A stretch of DNA of 36,636 nucleotides from Rubrivivax sp. Lineage in GTDB: Bacteria > Pseudomonadota > Gammaproteobacteria > Burkholderiales > Burkholderiaceae_C. The stretch covers positions 1 through 36,636 of the forward strand of contig JALHPY010000029.1 of the NCBI GenBank assembly GCA_022842305.1, written 5' to 3'. The notes beneath the pieces were generated by a model. The model was not told the origin of the DNA and did no database searches. It saw only the letters and a program-made list of their open reading frames with translations. Of the stretch, positions 19,651 to 28,816 are shown in pieces. Each line of letters starts with the position of its first letter. Positions within the stretch are counted from its first letter, which is position 1. Position numbers and translations under genes: made by a program.

Positions 19651-20246
19651 TCCGCGCCATCGGCCTGACCGGTGGCATCGGCAGCGGCAAGAGCACCGTG
19701 GCCCGGCTGCTGGTGGACTGCGGCGCCCACCTGGTCGACACCGACGTCATCGCGCGCGGCCTCACCGCGCCGGGCGGCGCGGCCATGCCGGCGCTGGCCG
19801 CGGCCTTCGGCCCGGCGGCGGTGGCCGCCGACGGTGCACTCGATCGCGAACACATGCGCCGCCTGGTCTTTGCCGATGCCGGCGCCAAGGCGCGGCTCGA
19901 GGCCATCCTGCACCCGCTCATCGGCCAGCAGGCGCGCGCCCAGGCCGAGACCGCCCAGGGACGGACGGTGGTCTTCGACGTGCCGCTGCTCACCGAATCC
20001 AGCCACTGGCGCGCACGCGTGCAGCGCGTGCTGGTGATCGACTGCAGCGAGGCCACCCAGATCGAGCGCGTGGCACAACGCCCGGGCTGGACCGAGCAGG
20101 CGGCGCGCGCCGTCATCGCCCAGCAGGCGCCGCGCGCCGCGCGCCGGGCCATCGCCGACGCGGTGATCCACAACGAAGGGCTGCAGATGCCGCAGCTGGC
20201 CGACGCGGTGCGAACGCTCTGGTCCTGGTGGTGCGCACGCGGGTAA
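19647..20246 (+). CDS. coaE: Dephospho-CoA kinase
   Basis: Last step of CoA synthesis: ATP-dependent 3'-phosphorylation of dephospho-CoA. The 199-residue protein has P-loop GGIGSGKST (9-17), DTD at 31-33 (LVDTDVIAR), and the substrate/lid motifs HPLIG and VFDVPLLTES. GTG 19647 overlaps the pilD TGA by three bases (GTGA), so it is translationally coupled to the pilus genes. Placement of coaE after pilD is common in beta- and gammaproteobacteria and has no clear functional meaning. Confidence 0.96.
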   Translation: MIRAIGLTGGIGSGKSTVARLLVDCGAHLVDTDVIARGLTAPGGAAMPALAAAFGPAAVAADGALDREHMRRLVFADAGAKARLEAILHPLIGQQARAQAETAQGRTVVFDVPLLTESSHWRARVQRVLVIDCSEATQIERVAQRPGWTEQAARAVIAQQAPRAARRAIADAVIHNEGLQMPQLADAVRTLWSWWCARG

Positions 20247-20268
20247 GCCCCAGGCCACCGCAGGCGCT

Positions 20269-21084
20269 GTGGAACAATCGGATACGGCATCGACTTCGCC
20301 GCCCCGCCACTTGCCTGCTTCCACCCCCCTGGTCCTGTACGAATACCCTTTCAACGAGGGCATACGCACCATGCTGCGGCTCGAACACCTGTTCGACCGC
20401 CTGGGCCAGCTGGTGGCGCGCGACGCCGCGGTGGACCACCACTTCGCGCTGGCCACCATCTTCGAAGTGATGGACGTGGCCTCGCGCGCCGACCTCAAGA
20501 GCGACCTGCTCAAGGAACTGGAACGCCACCGCGGCCTGCTGCAGACCTACCGCGGTCACCCGGGCATCAGCGAAGCCGCGCTCGACGCCTTCACCGCCCG
20601 CGTCGACCACGCCTTCAACGGGCTGAACCAGTTGCAGGGCAAGGCCGGCCAGGTGCTGGCGGGCAACGACTGGCTGATGAGCATCCGCAGCCGCATCAAC
20701 ATCCCCGGCGGCACCTGCGAGTTCGACCTGCCGGCCTACTACGCCTGGCAGCAGCACGAGCCGCGGCGTCGGCGTGAAGACCTGCTGGGCTGGATGGCTT
20801 CGCTCACGCCGCTGGCCGAAGCGCTGCAGGTGCTGCTGGGCCTGCTGCGCGACAGCGGCACGCCGCAGCGCATGGTGGCCACGGCCGGCCAGTACCAGCA
20901 AAGCCTGGCGCCGGGCAAGACCTACCAGTTGCTGCGCGTGCGCATCGCACCCGACCCCGGCCTGGTGCCCGAGATCAGCGGCCACCGGCTGATGGTCTCG
21001 ATCCGCTTCATGCGCCCCGACGCCGAAGGCCGGCTGCGCCCGGCCGCGGCAGACACGCCCTTCGAGCTGGCGCTGTGCGCCTGA
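20269..21084 (+). CDS. zapD: Cell division protein ZapD
   Basis: FtsZ-crosslinking protein that bundles protofilaments at the division ring. The family signatures are [25 protein letters not shown] (here residues 21-45), [19 protein letters not shown], and a C-terminal [13 protein letters not shown] with a final FELALC. From GTG 20269 the protein has 271 residues, about 16-24 more than E. coli ZapD at the N-terminus. A TTG at 20311 would give [16 protein letters not shown], closer to the E. coli start, so the start is uncertain. Neither has a Shine-Dalgarno sequence. It sits 22 bases after coaE and two before yacG. Confidence 0.93.
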   Translation: MEQSDTASTSPPRHLPASTPLVLYEYPFNEGIRTMLRLEHLFDRLGQLVARDAAVDHHFALATIFEVMDVASRADLKSDLLKELERHRGLLQTYRGHPGISEAALDAFTARVDHAFNGLNQLQGKAGQVLAGNDWLMSIRSRINIPGGTCEFDLPAYYAWQQHEPRRRREDLLGWMASLTPLAEALQVLLGLLRDSGTPQRMVATAGQYQQSLAPGKTYQLLRVRIAPDPGLVPEISGHRLMVSIRFMRPDAEGRLRPAAADTPFELALCA

Positions 21085-21086
21085 AC

Positions 21087-21284
21087 ATGGCCGCCCGCGA
21101 CGCCCCGCGCCTGGTGCCCTGCCCCACCTGCGGCAAGCCGGCGCCCTTTGCGCCCGCCAACGCCTGGCGCCCCTTCTGCAGCGAGCGCTGCCGCAGCGCC
21201 GACCTGGGCGCCTGGGCCAGCGAGCGCTTCCGCGTGCCGGCCGCCGCGCCCACCGACAACGACAGCAGCGTGCCCGACGCCTGA
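21087..21284 (+). CDS. yacG: DNA gyrase inhibitor YacG
   Basis: Small zinc protein that binds GyrB and inhibits gyrase in E. coli. It has 65 residues, the same length as E. coli YacG, and a treble-clef zinc knuckle CPTCG (C12, C15) and FCSERC (C31, C35). ATG 21087 lies two bases after the zapD stop; an in-frame GTG at 21075 inside zapD would add four residues. The tail is low-complexity. It ends six bases from the convergent di-haem peroxidase gene. Confidence 0.93.
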   Translation: MAARDAPRLVPCPTCGKPAPFAPANAWRPFCSERCRSADLGAWASERFRVPAAAPTDNDSSVPDA

Positions 21285-21290
21285 CCCGGC

Positions 21291-22424
21291 TCAGCGGCCG
21301 AGGCTGCGCAGAAATGCCGCCAGGTCGGCCGCCTGCTGCGGCTGCAGGTCCAGCCGGCGCAGGATGCGTTCACCGTCGGTGTGCAGGCGCTCCTCGTTCA
21401 GCGCCGAGTAGTGCTGCACCACGTCTTCGATGGTCGCCAGGCTGCCGTCGTGCATGTAGGGCGCGGTATAGGCCAGCTGGCGCAGCCCGGGCACGCGAAA
21501 CTCACCGAAGTGGCGATGCAGTTGCTCCACCTGGCGCGTGAGCAGCGCGCGCGGGTCGTCCGCACCGCTGCCGTGGCGGCCCAGGCGGTTGTAGGGGTCG
21601 GCCCGCAGCTTTTGCACGCCGCCGTGGCGGCCGGGGTCGACGCCGCCGCCGGGCAGGAAGAAGGGACGGCCGATGTCGGCAAACTCGCCGTGGCTGAACA
21701 GCGGCCCGGCGTGGCACAGGTGGCAGTTGGCCGCGCCGATGAACAGGCGCAGCCCGCGCTGCGCGTCCAGCGGATAGCGCGCCGCGGCCTGGTGATCGCC
21801 GCGCAGCAACGCGTCGCGGAACTCGTCGAACGGCGTTCGCGGCGACACCAGGGTGGCCTGGAAGGCGGCCAGGGCCCGGGCGATGCCCACGACCACGGCC
21901 TCGTCGTCACCGCCCGGCGGCGTGCCGAAGGCATTGCGCCAGGCGCGGCGCAGGCGCGCGTCGCCGCGCACATGGCCGGCCAGTTGCTGCAGCGCGGCGC
22001 CCATCTCGGTGCGGTCCAGCAACGGCGCCAGGCTGGCCGACCACAGCGAATCGTGCGCGCCGTCCCAGCCGAACCAGCGCCATTGCGCCACGTCCTGCAG
22101 GCCCGGCGTGTTGCGACGGCCGGCGGCCAGGCCCTGGGCCACGGCGCGGCCGTCCTGAAAGGCCAGCGCCGGCCGATGGCAGCTGGCGCAGGACAGCGTG
22201 CCGTCGCGCGACAGGCCGGCGTCGGCAAACAGCATCCGGCCCAAGGCGACCGCCGCGGGCAGGTCTTGCCAGGGGTTGGAGTGGTCGGGCTCGCGCGCCG
22301 GCGGCCAGGGGCCGTGGGCGGCGATGCGTGCGCGTTCTTCGGCGCTGAAGTCCAGCAGCGTCTGCGCCGCAGCGGCGCCTGCCAGCGCGCAGCCGGCCAG
22401 CAGCCAGGCGAGGAGCCGGATCAT
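21291..22424 (-). CDS. Di-haem cytochrome c peroxidase/MauG-family protein
   Basis: Periplasmic di-haem protein of the bacterial CCP/MauG superfamily. The 377-residue protein has a signal peptide (about residues 1-20, LLAWLLAGCALAGAAAA) and two c-type haem motifs, CASCH (79-83) and CHLCH (234-238). The C-terminal signature is TAPYMHDGSLATIEDVVQHY (320-339). W117, W120 and FGWDGAHDSLW lie between the haems. Family members either reduce H2O2 or use it to oxidise a partner protein; the sequence does not decide which. It is the third gene of an overlapping operon: its ATG overlaps the lipoprotein stop in ATGA. Membership of the superfamily is firm; the substrate is unknown. Confidence 0.9.
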   Translation of the reverse strand: MIRLLAWLLAGCALAGAAAAQTLLDFSAEERARIAAHGPWPPAREPDHSNPWQDLPAAVALGRMLFADAGLSRDGTLSCASCHRPALAFQDGRAVAQGLAAGRRNTPGLQDVAQWRWFGWDGAHDSLWSASLAPLLDRTEMGAALQQLAGHVRGDARLRRAWRNAFGTPPGGDDEAVVVGIARALAAFQATLVSPRTPFDEFRDALLRGDHQAAARYPLDAQRGLRLFIGAANCHLCHAGPLFSHGEFADIGRPFFLPGGGVDPGRHGGVQKLRADPYNRLGRHGSGADDPRALLTRQVEQLHRHFGEFRVPGLRQLAYTAPYMHDGSLATIEDVVQHYSALNEERLHTDGERILRRLDLQPQQAADLAAFLRSLGR

Positions 22425-22822
22425 GGCAGCAGCACCTCCTGGCGCAGCTCGCGCGGGCGGCCGTCGAGTTCGATCTCGAAGCGCAGCTCCCAGCGCCCGC
22501 TCATGTGCCACAGCAGGCCTTCGGCCAGCCAGTCGCCGCCGCCCTGCGGCAGCAGCGCCACACGGTAGTTCATGCCGTGGCCATGCGCCGGCATGGTGGC
22601 GTCCACGCGCAGCAGCCGCGCGTGCGCCGGGCACAGGCGCAGGCGCAGGGCAAAGGGGCGCTGCGCGACGATGGGCGACGGCTGCGCGCGCCAGGCCAGT
22701 TGGAGCTCGGCGTCGCCCAGCCGCGCGCCGGCTTGTGGCGGCAGCGCGCAGGCGGCCAGCACTGACGCGGGCGCCAGCGCCAGCGACGCCACGCCCGCGC
22801 GCCAGCGCGCCGCCGACGTCAC
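22421..22822 (-). CDS. Small His/Met-rich lipoprotein, YtkA/FixH-like domain
   Basis: 133 residues from GTG 22822. The signal sequence ends in a lipobox, VLAAC with lipidation Cys25, so it is probably membrane-anchored in the periplasm. The rest resembles the YtkA/FixH-type beta-sandwich: MPAHGHGMNYRVALLP (77-92), then EGLLWHMSGRWELRFEIE (101-118). M77, H80, H82, M84, H106 and M107 cluster in the two motifs and could bind copper or haem; that is inference. The start overlaps the amidohydrolase stop (GTGA) and the stop overlaps the peroxidase start (ATGA), so all three are chained. Function unknown. Confidence 0.8.
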   Translation of the reverse strand: MTSAARWRAGVASLALAPASVLAACALPPQAGARLGDAELQLAWRAQPSPIVAQRPFALRLRLCPAHARLLRVDATMPAHGHGMNYRVALLPQGGGDWLAEGLLWHMSGRWELRFEIELDGRPRELRQEVLLP

Positions 22823-23661
22823 GGCTTGAGCAGGCTGCCGAACAGCGCTTGGCCGTTCTTCCAGGCGATGCGCTCGGCCACGTCGCGCGGCAGGTCGGCC
22901 AGCCACTGGCGCGACCAGTTGGCGTGTTCCACCACGTAATGCCAGCGCTCGGGCGTGAAGGTGTCGGTGCCGACCATGAAACGGTCGGGGAACTCCAGGA
23001 AGGCGGCGCGCCAGGCTTCGTCCACCTTGCCCATGCTGGCGTGTTCGCTGCGGAAGGCCAGGTCGCACCACAGGCGCGGGTAGCGGCGCAGCATCTCGCG
23101 CACCTTCTCGGGCCGCTCGAAGCCGGCGTGCGCCCACAGGATGCGCGCCTGCGGGTCCTGGCGGAACTGGCGCTCGATGGCATCGGCGTCTGAATGCGAA
23201 TGCAGGAAGAGCTTGTGCTGGCGCGCCAGCTCGACCACGCGACGCACCACCGGCAGGTCGGCATCGGCGCCGAAGACGTGGTACTCGCCCAGCGCCACGT
23301 AGCGGTAACGCGCCAGGCGCTGCTCGAGGTGCGTGATCACCGTCGGGTCGTGCATCCAGGTGCCGGTCTCGCCGCGGCTGCGGTAGGGGCGCAGCACCGG
23401 CAGCACCAGGTCGGGCGCCTCGGCCTGCAGCATCTGCGTGCCTTCGTCGCTGCTGCTGGAAACCATCGCGTGCTTGAGCCCGGCCTGGCGCAGCAGCGCC
23501 ACCGCCTCCTTGGGCGGCAGCCGCTCCCAGGCGTCATGGCTGTAGTGCAGATGGGCGTCGAAGATGGGCAGAGGCTGAGCCACCGCCGCCAGCGGGGCGC
23601 CGGCCAGGGCGGCCAGCAGCAAGGCGGCCAGCGCGCACCGACGGGACTGGAGTTGGAGCAT
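22819..23661 (-). CDS. Exported amidohydrolase-2 family metal-dependent hydrolase
   Basis: Predicted TIM-barrel metallohydrolase of the amidohydrolase-2 type. The 280-residue protein has a cleavable signal peptide (about 1-29, LAALLLAALAGAPLAAVAQ), so it works in the periplasm, unusual for this mostly cytoplasmic family. Metal-site candidates are H37 and H39 (FDAHLHYS), H154/H156 (LFLHSHSDAD), H178 (WAHAGFERP) and D233 (VGTDTF). ATG 23661 is preceded by AAGGAGG on the minus strand, a strong ribosome-binding site. It is the first gene of the three-gene operon and divergent from the persulfide dioxygenase gene. The substrate cannot be deduced. Confidence 0.87.
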   Translation of the reverse strand: MLQLQSRRCALAALLLAALAGAPLAAVAQPLPIFDAHLHYSHDAWERLPPKEAVALLRQAGLKHAMVSSSSDEGTQMLQAEAPDLVLPVLRPYRSRGETGTWMHDPTVITHLEQRLARYRYVALGEYHVFGADADLPVVRRVVELARQHKLFLHSHSDADAIERQFRQDPQARILWAHAGFERPEKVREMLRRYPRLWCDLAFRSEHASMGKVDEAWRAAFLEFPDRFMVGTDTFTPERWHYVVEHANWSRQWLADLPRDVAERIAWKNGQALFGSLLKP

Positions 23662-23687
23662 GGCGGGCCCTCCTTGATCAGCGCCGC

Positions 23688-23693
23688 ATCGTA
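23688..23693 (-). promoter_or_regulatory. Candidate -10 box of the amidohydrolase operon
   Basis: On the minus strand the sequence is TACGAT, 26 bases before the ATG and upstream of the ribosome-binding site, a plausible position. No -35 consensus is seen. The whole divergent control region is only 91 bases. Confidence 0.3.
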
Positions 23694-23742
23694 GCGAAGC
23701 GCCGGCCGCCCTGCCGCTGTGGCAGTCTTGGGCCTGCCGCAC

Positions 23743-23748
23743 AGGAGG
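23743..23748 (+). promoter_or_regulatory. Ribosome-binding site of the persulfide dioxygenase gene
   Basis: A perfect AGGAGG four bases ahead of ATG 23753. It fixes the start and suggests high translation efficiency. Confidence 0.65.
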
Positions 23749-23752
23749 CCGC

Positions 23753-24820
23753 ATGCTGATCTTCCGCCAGCTCTTCGACCCCAGCTCGTCCACCTACACC
23801 TACCTGCTGGGCAGCGCGGGCGAGGCGCTGCTGATCGATCCGGTGTGGGAGCAGGTGCGACGCGACCAGGCGCTGCTGCGCGAGCTGGGCCTGCGCCTGC
23901 TGGCCACGCTGGAGACGCACGTGCACGCCGACCACATCAGCGGTGGCTGGCTGCACCGGCAGCGCTGCGGCAGCCAGATCCTGCTGTCGGCAGCCTCGGG
24001 CGCGCAAGGGGCCGACCGCCTGCTGCAGGCCGGCGAGCGCATCGTCTTCGGCCGCCACTACCTGTGGGCGCGCGCCACGCCCGGCCATACCGACGGCTGC
24101 ATGAGCTACGTCCTCGACGACGCCAGCCGCGTGTTCAGCGGCGACGCGCTGCTCATCCGCGGCTGCGGCCGCACCGACTTCCAGCAGGGCAGCCCGGCCA
24201 TGCTGTTCGCATCGGTGCACGAGCAGCTGTTCACCCTGCCCGACGATTGCCTGGTCTACCCCGGCCACGACTACCGCGGCCTCACCGTCACCAGCGTGGC
24301 CGAAGAGCGGCGCTACAACCCGCGCCTGGGCGGCGATGCCAACCCCGCCGACTTTGCCGGCTACATGAGCCACCTGGGCCTGCCGCACCCGCGCCTGATC
24401 GACGAGGCCGTGCCCGCCAACCTGCGCTGCGGCCAGCCCGCCGGCGCTCGCGAGCCGCCGCCCGAGCCCGGCTGGGCGCCGCTGTCGCTGACCTTCGGCG
24501 GCGTGTGGGAAATCGAACCGGCGGCGCTGGAAGAGCGCCTGGCGACGCTGCAGGTGGTGGACGTGCGCGAGCCGGGCGAATTCGATGGCGTGCTGGGCCA
24601 TATCCACGGCGCCCGCCTGATGCCGATGGACGAACTGAGCCAGCGCCAGGGCGAGCTCGACCGCGCGCGCCCGGTGGTCACCGTGTGCCGCTCGGGCACG
24701 CGTTCGGCCCAGGCCTGCCTGCTGCTGGGGCGCGCCGGCTTCACCGAGGTGGCAAACCTGGCCGGCGGCATGCTGCGCTGGTGCGCCCAGGGCCACGGGC
24801 TCGAAGGCATGGCCGACTGA
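23753..24820 (+). CDS. Persulfide dioxygenase-rhodanese fusion protein
   Basis: Two fused sulfur-metabolism domains. Residues 1 to about 230 are an ETHE1-type metallo-beta-lactamase fold: THVHADH (55-61), H112 and D131 as expected iron ligands with H56, the family signature [11 protein letters not shown] (136-146) and H172. This domain oxidises glutathione persulfide to sulfite. Residues of about 255-355 are a rhodanese domain with [12 protein letters not shown] and catalytic C312 in the loop CRSGTRS. Length 355 matches the PRF protein described from Burkholderia (Paraburkholderia) phytofirmans. The two activities act in sequence on thiosulfate, persulfide and sulfite. It is divergent from the di-haem peroxidase operon. 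Confidence 0.93.
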   Translation: MLIFRQLFDPSSSTYTYLLGSAGEALLIDPVWEQVRRDQALLRELGLRLLATLETHVHADHISGGWLHRQRCGSQILLSAASGAQGADRLLQAGERIVFGRHYLWARATPGHTDGCMSYVLDDASRVFSGDALLIRGCGRTDFQQGSPAMLFASVHEQLFTLPDDCLVYPGHDYRGLTVTSVAEERRYNPRLGGDANPADFAGYMSHLGLPHPRLIDEAVPANLRCGQPAGAREPPPEPGWAPLSLTFGGVWEIEPAALEERLATLQVVDVREPGEFDGVLGHIHGARLMPMDELSQRQGELDRARPVVTVCRSGTRSAQACLLLGRAGFTEVANLAGGMLRWCAQGHGLEGMAD

Positions 24821-24869
24821 ACGGGGCCTGCGGCGGCGGCACGCCCGCTTCAGCTTGCAGACGGCCCCT

Positions 24870-24898
24870 CTTGAAACGTCACAGGCCGACCCTATAAT
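24870..24898 (+). promoter_or_regulatory. groESL promoter (sigma-70 with sigma-32-like features)
   Basis: TTGAAA (24871-24876) and TATAAT (24893-24898) with a 16-base spacer form a good housekeeping promoter. The same region reads CTTGAAA, 13 bases, then CCCTATAAT, close to the heat-shock sigma-32 pattern. Transcription would start near 24905, inside the CIRCE element. Confidence 0.8.
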
Positions 24899-24904
24899 GA
24901 GTTG

Positions 24905-24931
24905 CTAGCACTCATCATCAGCGAGTGCTAA
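24905..24931 (+). promoter_or_regulatory. CIRCE operator (HrcA binding site)
   Basis: CTAGCACTC, nine bases, GAGTGCTAA: the inverted repeat that binds the HrcA repressor, with one deviation from the TTAGCACTC consensus at the first base. It begins seven bases after the -10 box, so bound HrcA would block transcription initiation. It predicts an hrcA gene elsewhere in the genome. Confidence 0.95.
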
Positions 24932-25039
24932 CGATCTGGAAAACGGGTCGATAGCCGGCTTTCGGGCCGCCGACCCACCATGTCAGCGGGGACTAACTTC
25001 GTTGGCCCCCATGCCCCATCAGACTCCCAAGGAGATGTT

Positions 25040-25330
25040 ATGAAACTACGTCCGTTGCACGATCGCGTGATCGTCAAGCGCCTGGAACAAGAGACCAAGA
25101 CCGCCTCCGGCATCGTCATCCCCGACAACGCCGCCGAGAAGCCCGACCAGGGCGAAGTCCTGGCCGTCGGCCCGGGCAAGCGCAACGAGAAGGGCGACTT
25201 CGTGGTGCTGAACATCAAGGTGGGCGACCGCGTGCTGTTCGGCAAGTACAGCGGCCAGACCGTCAAGGTCGACGGCGACGAACTGCTCGTCATGCGCGAA
25301 GAAGACCTCTTCGCCGTGGTCGAGAAGTAA
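25040..25330 (+). CDS. groES: Co-chaperonin GroES
   Basis: Heptameric lid of the GroEL folding chamber. The 96-residue protein starts [20 protein letters not shown], with the mobile-loop segment [24 protein letters not shown] and the typical end [18 protein letters not shown] 25040 is preceded by AAGGAG six bases upstream. A longer in-frame reading from ATG 24980 was rejected because it adds a non-family N-terminus. The leader of about 130 bases carries the CIRCE element. groEL follows after 36 bases. Confidence 0.98.
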   Translation: MKLRPLHDRVIVKRLEQETKTASGIVIPDNAAEKPDQGEVLAVGPGKRNEKGDFVVLNIKVGDRVLFGKYSGQTVKVDGDELLVMREEDLFAVVEK

Positions 25331-27016
<1,686 letters not shown>

Positions 27017-27061
27017 TGCCGCGGGCGGCAGCCCCGCTGCCGCTCCGGGCACCAGCCCCAC

Positions 27062-27097
27062 AGGCCCGCGCACCGCAAGGTGTGCGGGCCTTTTTTT
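27062..27097 (+). terminator. Rho-independent terminator of groESL
   Basis: A 13-bp stem with one G-T pair, AGGCCCGCGCACC (27062-27074) with GGTGTGCGGGCCT (27079-27091), around a GCAA tetraloop, followed by seven T (27091-27097). Confidence 0.95.
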
Positions 27098-27165
27098 GCG
27101 GCTGCCGGGCAGAGCACGCCCGCCACCACCGCCCATATCCGTGGACCGCGCGGCCACGGCCGCTG

Positions 27166-27171
27166 GATAAT
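27166..27171 (+). promoter_or_regulatory. -10 box next to the DUF1631 start
   Basis: GATAAT ends nine bases before ATG 27181, so the mRNA would begin at or within a few bases of the start codon. TGGACC at 27142-27147 is a weak -35 with an 18-base spacer. Confidence 0.45.
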
Positions 27172-27180
27172 GACAAGCGA

Positions 27181-28797
27181 ATGACCACGCCTCAATCGTC
27201 CCGGGCACTGCTGCGCTTCGTCGAAGACGAGATGCTGAGGGCCCCCTTGCTCTTCGATCAGCTGATCGAAGGCACGGTCGACCATGCGCGCCAGTTGCTG
27301 CCGACGCTGGCGCCGTTCCAGCGCCAGGCCACGGTCGACCTGATGCAGGCCCTGCAATCGCTGCGCCAGCGCATGGCCGAGTACTTCCTGCACTCGCTGC
27401 GCGAGCAGACCAGCGCCGAGGTCGCGCGCCAGGCGGCGCCACGCAGCCTGCCCGTCAGTCCGACCAAGCCGCAGTTGCTGGCGCTGGTGGAAGAACAGGA
27501 AGTGGCGCTGGACGTACAGCTGTCGCACACCATCGAGGCCATCAAGAACGTGGCCGAGTACGAACTGCGCGAGCTGCGTACCTTCGTCTCTGCCCTGGTG
27601 GGCGACCTGGAGATGACGCGCGACCACAACCCCTTCCGCGCCGAGACCTACGCGCGCGCGCTGTGGGCCGCGTCGCAGGCGCTGCCCAATGCGCGCGGGC
27701 AGCAGGTCAACTTCATGCAGTACGCGTCCACGCCCATGGCGCAGCTGCTGCGCACGGCCTACGCGGCCTCGACCTCGCGCCTCGAATCCATGGGCCTGGA
27801 GCCCGCGGCCTACCGCACCCTGATACTGCCCACCGGCTCGCGCACGCGCCAGGGCCGCATGGGCGAGTCCTCGGTCTCGCCCGACATGCGCAGCATCCGC
27901 GACTCGATGCCGGCGGACATCAATGCCGAGCCGCGCGGCGGCCACCGCGTCTCGCGCCACTCGCCACTCGATTCGCCGCGGCCCGCGCAGCGCGCCGACC
28001 GCCAGGCCATCGAACTGGTGAGCCGGCTGTTCGGGGCCATGCTCGACGACACCCGGGTCAAGAACGACGTGGCCATGCTGATCTCGCGCCTGCAGGGCCC
28101 GGCCATGCGCCTGGCGCTGCGCGACGCCGGCCTGTTCGATCACGACCGTCACCCGCTGTGGCGTTTCATCAACCGCTTGGTCTACGCCTCGGAGATGACA
28201 CCGGATTTCGGCGACCCCGAGCGCATGCAGCTGCTCAAGCTGGCCAAGGCCACGATAGACCAGCTGGCCAGCGAATCCGAGCAAAGCATCCGCCTGTACA
28301 GCTGGGCGCTTGACCGGTTCGAGGCCTATCTGCAAAAGCGGCTGACGCGCCGCCTGACCGGCGTGGCCAGCCAGCTGGGCGCGCTGCAGAAGCTCGAGGA
28401 AAAGATGATGTCCGGCCAGGCCGGGCCCAGCACGCTGCACGGCGCCATCGACATCCCGCAGCTCGACACCGTGCCCGCCGACCTGATGGACGACCATTCG
28501 CCCGCGCGCTCGGCGCTGACCGACGCCGAACGCTGGCTCGAGCAGCTGCAGGTGGGCGACTGGGTGCGCATGTTCCTGCAGGGCCGCTGGATCCACGCCC
28601 AGCTGCTGTGGGCCGGCGCGCGGCGCGAGATCCTGTTCTACGGTGACGGCGCCTCCGACGCCACCTGGGTGGTGCGGCGCAGCGCCCTGCTGATGATGCA
28701 CAGCAACCGGCTGCTCAAGGACCTGAAGCAGCGCGCCATCGTCGCCAGCGCGGCCACCCGCGTGCAGGAACAGGTGCTGGCCGAAGCCGCATCCTGA
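27181..28797 (+). CDS. DUF1631 family protein
   Basis: 538 residues matching, by my recognition, the proteobacterial DUF1631 family of unknown function. It is largely helical and soluble, with no signal peptide or membrane segment. The N-terminal part has TIEAIKNVAEYELRELR; the middle is a low-complexity polar linker around residues 235-275. A long helical region follows (AIELVSRLFGAMLDDTRVKNDVAMLISRLQGP). The last 85 residues (LEQLQVGDWVRMFLQGRWIHAQLLWAG) look like a small beta-barrel of PilZ-like character, which is inference. It is shorter than many family members. The ATG lies close behind a -10 box. Cellular role unknown. Confidence 0.86.
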   Translation: MTTPQSSRALLRFVEDEMLRAPLLFDQLIEGTVDHARQLLPTLAPFQRQATVDLMQALQSLRQRMAEYFLHSLREQTSAEVARQAAPRSLPVSPTKPQLLALVEEQEVALDVQLSHTIEAIKNVAEYELRELRTFVSALVGDLEMTRDHNPFRAETYARALWAASQALPNARGQQVNFMQYASTPMAQLLRTAYAASTSRLESMGLEPAAYRTLILPTGSRTRQGRMGESSVSPDMRSIRDSMPADINAEPRGGHRVSRHSPLDSPRPAQRADRQAIELVSRLFGAMLDDTRVKNDVAMLISRLQGPAMRLALRDAGLFDHDRHPLWRFINRLVYASEMTPDFGDPERMQLLKLAKATIDQLASESEQSIRLYSWALDRFEAYLQKRLTRRLTGVASQLGALQKLEEKMMSGQAGPSTLHGAIDIPQLDTVPADLMDDHSPARSALTDAERWLEQLQVGDWVRMFLQGRWIHAQLLWAGARREILFYGDGASDATWVVRRSALLMMHSNRLLKDLKQRAIVASAATRVQEQVLAEAAS

Positions 28798-28816
28798 GCC
28801 CGGCCGGCGGCGCCGG

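Noticed and set aside
24823..24868. GGGGCC...GGCCCC as terminator of the persulfide dioxygenase gene
   Set aside because: The arms are 34 bases apart with no T-run, so a stable terminator hairpin is improbable.
24980..25039. N-terminal extension of GroES from ATG 24980
   Set aside because: It adds 20 residues not found in the family, and the strong AAGGAG lies directly before ATG 25040.
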